Source: Clitoria ternatea | Lineage: Eukaryota; Streptophyta; Magnoliopsida; Fabales; Fabaceae | Assembly: GCA_037962975.1 (NCBI GenBank) | Contig: CM075676.1 | Coordinates: 94,434,001 to 94,498,000 of the forward strand | Direction of reading: 5' to 3' | DNA length: 64,000 bases | Shown here: one piece after another, positions 35,601-46,600 of the stretch | How positions within the stretch are numbered: the first letter of the stretch is position 1 | Layout: every line of letters starts with the position of its first letter | Program-made: the position numbers and the translations under genes | Notes under the pieces: generated by a model | Told to the model about the DNA's origin: nothing | Seen by the model: the letters and a program-made list of their open reading frames with translations, nothing else | Databases searched by the model: none

Positions 35601-36000
35601 TTGGGAGATATAGTTAAAATCTGAGGAATGCATTAGGGATGGTTCAATAGTGAACATTGGGATGAAAGGGTGTGAAGATAGGCCTAGGAGACCTGGGGTC
35701 GCTCCACAGTGTCGGGTAAATTCACATCAAGTTCTTACCAATCTAACTAAGCCCTAAGTGCATATTAAGGTCGGTGGAGCTGTTTGTTTCATTGCGAAAC
35801 AATGTCAACTCCTAACTGCTCCTAATAAAACACTTAAGGGTCCATATGCATTGCATCATCAATGATAAGATAATCAATAAAATATCACCGTATAATGTGG
35901 TATAGAAAGCATTAAATCTTAATTAAATTATGGATTGAGACAAGAACCAGAATAAGATATGTCGATCATGCAAGCATTCATGTTTAGTTTTGTAAATGTC
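35590..36000 (+). repeat. Relic of an LTR related to the LARD family
   Basis: 35640-35860 aligns with the LARD LTR block at 25675-25950. Shared landmarks are TTGGGATGA.AGGGTGTGAA, ACCTGGGGTCGCTCC, AGTGTCGGGTA, ACTCCT and AAGGG.CCATATGCAT, in the same order. It is much more diverged than the two LARD LTRs are from each other, and no LTR ends were found. Confidence 0.65.
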
Positions 36001-36045
36001 ATGTTTTAAAAACAATAATAATGATGATGACAATAATAATAATAA

Positions 36046-36265
36046 GGGCTTATTTGTTTAAATTTATTTTAAAAGATAAGTGTTTTTAATTAAAAAAAGT
36101 ATTTATTTTAAATTTTTATGTGTTTCTTTAAACTTTTAAAAATAAACAGAAACTGAAAATAAGTAGATTTCTATTTATTTTAAGAAGCAGTTTTGACCTG
36201 CTTATTAAATTAATCACTTGCGGAATCTGAAACTTAAAAAACACAAAGCTTGTTTACAATAAGTT
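36046..36265. mobile_element. Diverged hAT-like MITE, family B
   Basis: It starts GGGCTTATTTGTTTAAATTTA and is collinear with the element at 37050-37280 (AGATAAGTG, CTGAAAATAAG, TTTTAAGAAG, CTGCTTATTAAA). The right terminal repeat is eroded. Confidence 0.55.
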
Positions 36266-37049
36266 TTAGACACGAATACCTTTGAGAATTTACAAAATTC
36301 TTCTTTTGTCCTAGGTTAATTTTTTGAAATGAGGTCGCTCCCTTATTGCACGTATTGTTCCAGTTCCTCTTCTCTTTGTGCTCGCTAGTCACTGCTCACC
36401 GTTTGGTGTTTGCCTCCTATCGCCGCTGCTCGTCGCTTGTTATCCGCCTGCTTGCTGCTTGTCGCCTCGCAAAGAAAGTAAATAAACGCCTTCAATCTCG
36501 TTGACTTTGCTTCTTGTTGACGTTTGTTTCCTTCATTCTCAATACTCATGTATGTGGTTTTCTGTTCTCGATCTTAAACTGAAAATTTTCATCCTTTTTT
36601 GTTCTCAATACACATGACACTTCTTTGTAGGTAGCAGTACCATGTCTTTTGTCTGCCTATGTTGCATAATGTCATATTCTTGGCATTGTGTGTCCCAGAC
36701 TCCTAGGGGTTTTGCTATTTCTTGCCTTTTGTTACAGAATAGTAACTTTAGGCAGCTTAGAAATTCACTCATTCACCTTTCTTCATCATGTTTATTCTTA
36801 TGGCTCATTTTGATTCTAGAGTTTGGTTCAAATTTGTTCTCAACTAGTAAATCTCTTTTTCAGTTTCAATTGAACAAAGACAACAAAAATATGTCAGAAA
36901 ATATCCTTTTTGGTTTCTTCGTTGTAATTCCTCATATATTTACCTTGTTAGTTTCCTCCCTGCCTTTTTTCATAGGAAACAAAGCATTGTAATCTTGAAA
37001 ATATAAGGAGTGTTTAAAGTTTAATACTTTGGGGTTCGTGATTCATAAT
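36266..37049. other. Intergenic DNA with one GC-richer patch
   Basis: 36340-36480 is unusually C/G-rich for this region and reads like a gene leader. The 116-codon ORF at 36642-36992 has no recognisable motif. I see no supported gene. Confidence 0.35.
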
Positions 37050-37280
37050 GGGTTCATTTGTTTAAACTTATTTTAAGAGATAAGTGCTTTTTTAATTAAA
37101 AAAAGCACTTATTTTAAATTTTAACGTGTTTGTTTAAAGTTTTAAAAATAAGCAAAAGCTGAAAATAAGCTGATTTTAGCTTATTTTAAGAAGTAACTCT
37201 GATCTGCTTATTAAAAAAGTGATTATAAAAAAAGCGCTTTTTTATAATCACCTTTTTAATAAGCTTAAACAAACGGGCCC
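37050..37280. mobile_element. hAT-like MITE, family B (231 bp)
   Basis: The ends GGGTTCATTTGTTTAAACTTA and TAAGCTTAAACAAACGGGCCC are imperfect terminal inverted repeats. An internal hairpin (GTGATTATAAAAAAAGCGC paired with GCGCTTTTTTATAATCAC, 37221-37252) lies near the right end. It is non-coding. No clean 8-bp target duplication was visible. Confidence 0.7.
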
Positions 37281-38012
37281 AATATGTGATTAACATTTTT
37301 TTGAAGATGAAAAGATCACATAAGGCTATTTCTCTCCTCCATATACCTATTATTTGCTATGCCATTTGTTCTCACGCTAACCTCTTAGGCTTGTGTTTTA
37401 ATTGTTTTTGTTCTTAAGTTATTGTGAGCTTTAGATCAATACATATTAGTCTTATTGAGATGAGCTCTATTTGGCATCAATTTGTCATTGCATCAAAAGG
37501 AAATGTTGAATCTTTGATATTGACATCACTTTATATTGAGATAGTTTTCTTCTTTTTCTGTTTTGTTGTCCTTATTTTTGTTAATGGGAAATCACTCTTT
37601 TGGTAAAAATAAATTAGTGCAACTTTTATGGGGATTGTTCCAAGGGAAAAACAAATCCATGTGGCATTTGATGGAATATTTGAGGATAATTTAAGATATG
37701 ATCACATATAATATTGGATATTTTTATATTTTAACACTTTATACTATTCAAAGCCTTCTATACCTCCTGGACTTTGCTCACCAAGATATTCCTCTCTTTA
37801 GTTAACGATGCCACGACTTTTTCTTAAGAACTAGTGTACTCATCCAATAAACACCTCATCGACGTTGTCTGAAGAGCAAACATTTCCATGACACGATAAA
37901 CAACTAAAGATTAGCACCCACATACTTGGATCTATCCTTCTCAAAGGTCAGGGCCTGATCAATGAATTGGGAAATTAGAAACTGGGCGTCCCATGAAGAT
38001 GTTGTAGGGTTC

Positions 38013-38800
38013 CTAGCTGAGCTTGCTAATCTTGAGAGGCGCCATCAGATGCTCAATCATCATGCTCTCCTGAGTGATTGAGAGAACCTTTGGAGATTTA
38101 GGAGCCTCTCTCAGTCGGACCATGGGAAACCTAAATTGAGCTTTCTGCGAAGACCCTAGTTGAATCCTCAACCTCTTCGTGGCCAGTGCGATGAACTTGA
38201 AACCTGACAGATCGGCTACTGGTGGAGGAATAATGATTGGAGAAGCAACAATTGTGACTTGAACAATAGTAGCAAAGGACTCCCCCTTAGCCGATCCCCT
38301 ATTCCCAGCTTGATATGCCTTCTTCAAGTGGCGAGCAAACATCTTTCGGGGAGCCATATTGCCTAAAAAGACAACAACAAAAACAAAGATTAGCATTCAA
38401 GAAACCAAGTAACAAAAATAAAATAACTATGGAAAACTATACCTATACATCCATGCGTCTAAGGCGCCCGGGTAGGTGGATAGGGAAATCAACGCTTGGG
38501 AACTGAAATAGTGCCCCACCTCTTTCCCCAAAAAAATTTACGTCACGATACTCAACAAGGGACAAGTCATCCCAATTCACTTGGTATTAGATAAGCGCTC
38601 GGTTCCAATACAAAGGAAAATAAGGCTATCAATCTGGGTAATGAAGAAAGTTCTGCCCCTCACATTTAGACACACTCAATTTTTTTAAAAAAAATATCCT
38701 TTAAAATTTCTATAAGATTGATCAAACACCTCTACTAGAAGATAACCAAGAACCTTGCTCGGGGAGACCCATCCACGGGAACTCCCGCCTTGAAAATCTT
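38013..38800 (-). pseudogene. Retrotransposon-derived coding relic (Tat-lineage antisense ORF-like)
   Basis: The minus-strand ORF 38013-38357 starts MAPRKMFARHLKKAYQAGNR. Upstream on the same strand, about 38447-38580, is a second coding-like segment (NWDDLSLVEYRDVNFFGERG, then ALFQFPSVDFPIHLPGRLRR). A still earlier broken part contains NFKGYFFK and FPLYWN. These fragments resemble, from memory, the 'putative gypsy type transposon' (Transposase_28) proteins found as antisense ORFs in Tat-lineage elements. A plus-strand LTR-like segment lies to its right (about 39800-40245), as that arrangement predicts. Stops and splice-like gaps show it is broken. Assignment is tentative. Confidence 0.45.
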
Positions 38801-39799
38801 AGCTTGGAAAAGAAGAAAAAAATAGGTATTCAGTGAATACGCCTAAAAAACTCAAAGGATTTCAAGGGCCTTCACAAAAGCCTACTCATTCAAATGAAGC
38901 TAAGTCAGAGCAATGTTGAGAGCCTTTAGAACCACCCTCTCAAAATCAAAAAAAAAAAGAAGGAAGAGATAGATGAAGAGGAGAGAAGAAGGTCTCATAC
39001 ACGCACGTGTAGTCCAACTCCTCGAGGCTTGTCCTCGCATGACAAACCCCCTCATCCTTTGAACAACCTACAGACTTGACGTTGGGGGGGGACATTGACC
39101 CATTAAAGACTTTCTCCTACCATAACCTAGCCATAGAACCCTCATCCTGAATGGGGATTGGAAAGACAAAACCTCATCCCTTACCCAAGAAAAGACATTC
39201 AAAGAAGAAGCCATATCTATACAAAGATAAGTAGAAAAATAAAAAGATAGAAATGCACTACAACCAAACAACACAAAATAAAGAGGAAAAACATAAGGAA
39301 AGGACTGACGTTTGAGTAGGAAGAAAACAACCTACAGAGTTTGAGATGATGAAAATAAAAGACCTAAAAGCCAAACAATGACAACAATAGAAGCAAAGAG
39401 CACAAAGGAAAAAGTCACAGGCTAAGAAGTCGAGATAAAGGGTTACTAAAAGTAAAAAGTAGAAAATAGGAAGGGGTCAGGCTATAAATACACGCAAGAT
39501 GAATAAAAGCCCAAACAAGGATCCAACAGTTGGGAAAGACATCACCCATTTCATGGTCACGATAACCTTGTAGGAGCAAATGCCCTTTACACGTGGCAAA
39601 AAGTTCACCCATACCTGAAATGACATGTATAATCCCAAGGGCCGCATTCAAGGTCATAAGGATACAAAACACCTCATCATTGCAAAAATTGTCTCATTCA
39701 GACGTTACTTTGAAAAATGAAACGACAAGTACCTGTAACCAGACATGTGTCCCCTCCTAACCCTCCATTGGAAAAAGATATGACTACCCACTAACGCTG

Positions 39800-40245
39800 A
39801 CAAGTGAACAAAATGACATCCACTAGTTTTTACACATAATCACTCAATATATGATCACCATCGCTCGACATAAAATCACTCAGTGTACAATCACCACTGC
39901 TTAGCATAAAATCACTTGGTGTATGTTCGTAATTGCTCGACACACTACCATTTGACACACAATCATTCAATATGCAGGCATTCGATATATAATTACTTGG
40001 CTCATCTAATGGCTGAAAGCTCGTGATTAGAGGGCTCTAGCTCCCTCCTAGTTCATGAAAGATCCTTATATCTTCTTTGTTTTAGGAAGTTATTTTTATC
40101 ATTTCTTAAGAAATTATTCTTATCCATTAGATATTGAGTCGAAATCAATGCCCTTCAATGTATAAATAAGACTATATGGTTCTTTTGTAATTCAAGTGAC
40201 ATTTTAAAAAATAAATTCTATTTTCATATAACAACTCTTTAAAGT
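39800..40245 (+). repeat. Possible LTR-derived segment
   Basis: It contains repeated TCACTCAATATATGATCACC/AAAATCACTTGGTGTATG-type motifs and then a TATA box (TGTATAAATAAGACTAT, about 40158) followed by a TTTTGTAATTCAAGTGACA leader, a layout common in LTRs. No termini or partner LTR were identified. Confidence 0.35.
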
Positions 40246-40314
40246 TTAGTATTTTATACGTTTAGAACGAACACAAATAAAGTACATTATGAAAATATTC
40301 CCTTTTAAATTTTT

Positions 40315-40434
40315 TATCCTTTAGAACGTTGGGTAAATAAATCCTACAAATTTATTTTAGTTAATAATAAATTCTATCCTTTAGAACGTTGCGTATATAA
40401 ATCCTACAAAATTATTTTAATTAATGGTTAATGA
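40315..40434 (+). repeat. 60-bp tandem duplication in the WDR75 5' flank
   Basis: ATCCTTTAGAACGTTGGGTA and the following 40 bases (40315-40374) are repeated with a few differences at 40375-40434. Confidence 0.85.
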
Positions 40435-40485
40435 ATTAAAATTAAAAATAAAAATTGAGTTATCCTCTTAAAATCGAAATGCCAA

Positions 40486-40500
40486 AAACCCTAGCTAGGG
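40486..40500 (+). promoter_or_regulatory. Telo-box (AAACCCTA) in the WDR75 promoter
   Basis: AAACCCTAG at 40486-40494 overlaps the palindrome CCCTAGCTAGGG (40489-40500), about 105 bp before the ATG. Telo-boxes are enriched in promoters of plant translation and ribosome-biogenesis genes, which fits the product. Confidence 0.55.
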
Positions 40501-40600
40501 TGTTGGGGGTTTATACCGTGCCAACCCTCGTCTTCTCTCCCTTTCCCTGCAACTTCATAACCTCCATTCTCCCCCCGAGTAAACGCACCGTTTCCACGCC

Positions 40601-43600
40601 ATGCTAAGCGGAGGCCAAAACTACGTTTCTCGCGCTCCGGCGTTCTCAAACGACGGAAAGCGTCTTCTGGTGTGCACCGGCTCCACCGTTTCCGTCTTCA
40701 GCACCGCCACCGGCCTCCTCGTTTCCTCTTTGGAAGGCCACACTTCCACCGTCACCTCCGTCGTTGTCGTTCCGTCTTCCACCTTCGTATGCAACTGTTG
40801 GACCTCTTCCCTCGACGGAAGCATTCGCTATTGGGATTTCTCCGTTCCCGAATGCATGAAGATCTTCCGGTTTAACCTACCCATTCACTCCATGGTAACC
40901 TCTCTTCTTTCTTTCTCCAAATGTTTCATTCCTCGTTGTTAGCTTCTTCGCTTTAACTTCCTCAACAAGCTAGATTAACTCATGATGCATTACTACGGTG
41001 ATTGGAAACCTGAATCGGAACGCAAGAAACGCTTCGTCGTTTAGGTGTTTAGTTTAGGTTTAGGTGTTCATTCTTGTTTGATGAATTGTGAATGTTGTAG
41101 GTAGTGCCTTCGTTTTTATCCCCGCCGGAAGAGAAAAATGCGAAGAAGCCTAATGTTGTTGCTTACGTCTATGTTGAGAATATAAATGCGCAAGACAAAA
41201 ACGTTAAGCGCAAGTTTGGACAGATCAGGAAGTGCAATTTGGCCCAAATTCCCAAACTTGGCAACCTAATCTTGAAGGAGGTAACTTTTTTGTGAAAACT
41301 CTTGTGAGTTTGTTTAGTTTTTTTTAATGAAATTTTTCTCGTGATATTTGATGATTGCATTTTATGAGGGTTGTGTAAAACTATGGAGCTCAAATAAATT
41401 ATCGCATTCGAACTTATTCTCAAATTATCATACAGTATCGTCCATGTGGTAGTGATGGGTGAGTTTAGTAGGAAAGGGCGGAAAACCTGTGTGTGCTGAC
41501 TGATTGATACTGATGCTTTATGATTATATAGCTTCTTGAATTTTTTAGATATTTGATCAAAAGGTTGAACTTTGGGAAATTCCATCTTCGTGACCTCATT
41601 CTTTGAATAGTTTTCCATCAATCATGAGGATTTTTGTGTGTCTGTATGCGTAACATATTTTGTTGTTCTTAGAGTATTTGGTTTTGTTGCCTTCGTTTGG
41701 AGCAAAACCCAACTGAATAACTTAAGGACATTTTTGTTAACTACAAATGGAAGAGAGAGAGAGAGAGAGAGAGGCATTTGGGGGGGGGGGGGTGACACTA
41801 GTCTACCTTTATGCCATTTGTTCTACTTCAGTTTTAGAAATCCCCTGAATATGATTATTTCTTAAAGCAATGTCTGCGTGTGTTAAAAAGCATGTCTGCA
41901 TGTGTTAATATTTCCTATAACCAGAATTCTCTGATCTCTGTCAACATATGCAAGAATACAATTTAATTATCTATTGTTGTTGACTTGTTACTCTAACGCC
42001 TGCATTTTCCATTACTTTATTGCAGACTGAACGTCCAAAATCTTTAACCGTTAGTCCCTCAGGGAAATTTTTGGGCATGACAGACAAGCGCAAACTTCAT
42101 ATATGGGAAGTTCCTAATGTGGACTCTGATTCAGCTGTATCTAGGAAGATTATCCTGCACCATACAAAGACCTTTACAGTTCTTGCATTCCATCCAACAG
42201 AAAGAATTGTGGCTGCAGGTGATGTAACTGGAAGAATTTTAATTTGGAGAGAATTTGGTACTCAGAAGTTCCTGAGCAGTAGTGGGCACAATGGAAGATC
42301 AGCGAATGATGAGGAAGATAAGCCTGGGGTAAGGGAAAATGATGATGCCGAATCATGCACCACATGGCATTGGCACTCTGCTGGTGTGAGGCTTCTTTTT
42401 TTTTCTTCAGATGGAGCCTACCTGTATTCTGGTAAATTATGTTGCCTAAAATAAATAATTAAAATCATTAAACTGGGAATATTTGTGTCTGTAACTGTGT
42501 ATCAGTCTCTCTTAGGCTTTGCTTTAATTAACAGTAAGATGTATTGTTTTCTATGGCTTCATTTGATATCAGGTGGGAAGGAAGGAGTTTTTGTGATTTG
42601 GCAGTTAGACACTGGAAAGAAGAATTTTTTACCAAGAATTGGATCTCCACTCATGTATTTTGTAGATTCTCCTGATCCACTGCTTTCTGCAGTAAGAATT
42701 ACTCTGCATAGTTGAACATATACTGTCCTGACAACTAGTTCATCACACTGTTTAACTAATTAAGGTTCTGCAGCTATCTTGTGCAGATAATCAAATTCAT
42801 ATATTAAAGATGCCTTCAATGGAAATAATAAGGTCTATTTCTGGGATCAAGGTTAGTTATTATGTTTCCTCTCTTTGTATCTTTTCTTCTCAGCTCAGTA
42901 TGTCTTAATATTATATCTAATGCACTGAGTTGCTGACGTTGGTTATCTTATCTGTCTAAATTTTATAAATTATTTCATTCATTTATTCATTGGAAAATTA
43001 AACAATGACCATCATCATAATTTTTCTCTTTAGCACTGGCTTGCAACACCATGATCATTTTAAAGCCAATCTCTGATTTTGGTGAGGTGAACTTTTTATT
43101 TCACTTCCACTCCACTTTAAAATGCTCAGAAATATAAGAACTTTATTTCACTTCCACTCCACTTTAAAATGCTCAGAAATATAAGAACTTCAATGCTAAA
43201 GGGGTCTTTACTTCTTGAAAAATTCCTGGTAGAACAAAATGCAAATGATTTTATTTTTAATCCTTCCATCATTATATTAATATATTTTCCCTGTTGCTTG
43301 CGTAAGAAATTACACTTGCTGGAAGTTGATATAACCTTTACACCTTTTGTTTCTCCAGCCCCCCTTGTCTTCTCTAGATATATGTGAAAGTGTTTCCAGC
43401 CGAGCTGCCTTTAACTGCACTACTGGTGTAGTGGCTGTACAAACAGAGAACTATGGCATCCAATTCTACAGTTTGTTTGCTAATCGTGGACTCTATGAGG
43501 TAATTTATTTTTGTTTAAGTCTCTTTTTGAACTTCTTGAAATTGCTTGACATTCTCCCGCTCCCCAAAATCTGTGGAAATTATCATTTCCTCTTTGTTAT

Positions 43601-46600
43601 GTAGGTTTGGGTAAAACTGCATTTTTGTTGCACTGAGTAATTTTTTCTAGCTCTTTGCTCCTGTGGTCCCCTCACATTTTTTTATTTGATGAGGAATGTA
43701 GTCAAAATTGAAAGGGGGCTTCCATAGGATTGCAAAAGGGGTGAAAGATTGTAAATGTGAGATGTAACTTGGATCATAAGATCCTACCAAAAATATGTAA
43801 AATTATATTTTAACTACTACATATGCATAAAAAATAATTTAAGTAAGAAAAAAAAGAATTCCAATGACACCATTGAGCTAAACTTAAGAGTCTTGGAACT
43901 GAGAATTCCTAAGTCTGAGGTCTAAGGATTCCAAAAGAACCAAAAACAGTTATACAACATCTTGCGCCCCAAATCAGTAGCATATAAAGCTATTTTTTTA
44001 GAAAGGCAGAAGTCACAAGTGATAGAATAGAAGCACAGCACAACGAGCAAAGGAAAAAGTCCCGAAGATTGCATGATTATCTGATATCATGATCTTATTT
44101 GTAATCTTAACAACATTAACAATGAGATTTCAGTTCATTAAGTTTTCATTGTTTCTATTTTTATGGTTGCATCTAAGATGCACAGATGCAATCCGTGTGT
44201 AGGATAGGTATCCGATACTGTGATACGATCATATGACTATTCATAAAATATATAGGATATGATACGTGTGAAATACATACCATGCTTTAAATGATTGTCT
44301 TCACAATTATCTTCCTATTTCTCACAAATAGGAATTTCATTTGCTTCTTATGCATCATCTATAAAGATGACACCTTTCATTTCTAGTTCATCAAGAGATA
44401 ATGTTCCTTGTCTCTATCTTGTAGATTCTTTTATGTCTCATCATGTCTAGGTGCATTAGAATTTTATGATCTTTTAAAGAGCTTAAGTACTTAATCGGGA
44501 AGTATACCTGAAGTATCCAAGAGTATCGGTATGTGGTGTTGATGCAAGTATTGGTGCTTCATAGGTTTATATTGATTTCGTGTTTGGTCTGTTATTTCTA
44601 GTTTAATTTATAAAAAATTTTAAGGGGTGATATTAGCATTAAAATTGAATACGTGGGATGTGACCTTTGAAAATTGTTGTTTGGCAGGTTCAAGTCTGTG
44701 AAAGAAACCATCAACCAGTTGATGAGATCACGGTAGGTGAAAGTTATGTACAATTTCCTCTGATTTGATGTATTGACAATCCTGCTTACCAGTATTATCA
44801 TTTCCTTTCTAACTTATAAAGCTATTGATGGGTGATTAATCAGTTTAATGGAATAATGTGGTTACAGGTGGTAGTGACCTTGGTGGAGTTATCTGTTGAT
44901 GGATCTATGATGGGTACTGTTGAAGTCCGGCTTCCTGAAGAAGGAATAGGAGGTCTTGTTTCTTTGAAATTTTGGGATTTGGATGATAACCAAAGATTTT
45001 CAGTATCCACCCTTATTTATGAACCTCACAGGTGTGTCCATTGGTTATTTTGCAAATAAAATTTAATGATATTAAGTTGTGTCATGGTTGTGCTTACATA
45101 ATGTAGGTATAGTGGTCACCTAGACTTTTAGAGTGACTCAAATTTTTCATTTTCCAAGTGTTGTAGTTATTTTCCCCTACTCTACAACTCTTCCAGAATC
45201 ACACCTCTACTTTAGGATTGTAGTGCCTTCAGATATATAAGAAAGTGGAGTTGACACACATCTACTTGTTGTTAGGGATGCTCATATATCTGCTGTTGCT
45301 TTTCATCCGACCCGTCATATTGCTGTCAGCTCTTCTTATGGTGGAGATTTCAAGGTAATTTTCAAATAATTGTTACTATTGAAGCATAGGACTGTTTCTG
45401 ATGGATGATTATTTCTCTTATTTTTACATATTTCAGTTATGGGTCTGCAAGGAAGAAATTCAGCAGAAAGGCCAGATTCTTCAGAATTCTGGTTGGATGT
45501 GCCATGCAGTTGGGTCATACAAGTATGTAACCCTACTCTAACTTCTGAAGCTAACTATCATTTGCTTTTCTAGGCTATAGATGTTGAAGTAAAAGACCAA
45601 CCAAAAGTTTACTGTTTCGGTATGCTAACCTCAATTTACTTGTCTTATCCTATGGGTTTTACATAAAGTGGATAACATTATTAAACAAAGTAGTAGTCTT
45701 TAAATATTGGAAATTTGGAGGGGTGGCAGATTATAGTTATCAAAAAAGATCAAAGTCTTCGACTCATTGCTAGAATAAATCAGCTTAATGAGCTGAAGCC
45801 TTTTTATTTCCTATATTATTTTTTGTTGCGTTGTATTTGGGAGTATTGCATTGTGTTGTGTAATCTGCCTCCTTCCCTACACTTCAGTAATTATGGCTGG
45901 ACAAGCAAATAATGATATTACTGTTCTGGTTGAAAATTGGAATTAAGTTGATGATATCACTGACACTGCTAGGATATTTATCAGATTAAATTGAATCAAT
46001 TGATTCAAATTTCTATATTGATAGAGAAGTTATAAAGGAATCTAATCTAGAAGCTTCATTTACGAATAAAACCGAATGACAGCTCAGCAATAGTGTTGGC
46101 ACACTATATTATCATTTACTCTTAACAACCACCAACTCATTGTCATGACTCATGCGTTCGATTGTTTCTTTTGGCTTTTGCAGAAATAAAGCCATGAGAG
46201 CTGCCGCTTTTTCAGCTGATGGCTCTGTGCTGGCAGTTGCAGCAGATACTGTTATTACATTGTGGGACCCTGATAAGAATGTGCTCATTGCTGTAGTAGG
46301 AGAGACTCCAGCGGTGATTTTCTTGAACTTTGGTCACCTTATCTATTTTAAATGGTTTTGCTATCCATTGGATCATTGCCAGTTAAGATATCAAAACTGG
46401 ACAATGTCAGTTGGAATGTGTAATATTTAATGCCACAAAAGAACATTTGCCATGATTCCTTGACACTTCATTTTAAGGGTAATGGGTAGGATAACTGTTA
46501 TTCAGCTGCTCTTTTATGCTTAGCACTTCATTTTAAATTCGTTCCATTTTAGTAAATAGGACATGCAAACCCCCTCATCCATTTAAATTCCATTTTGATA

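Noticed and set aside
36642..36992. 116-codon ORF starting MSFVCLCC
   Set aside because: No domain, no splice or promoter support, unusual Cys/Phe/Leu composition; kept only as a remark on the region.
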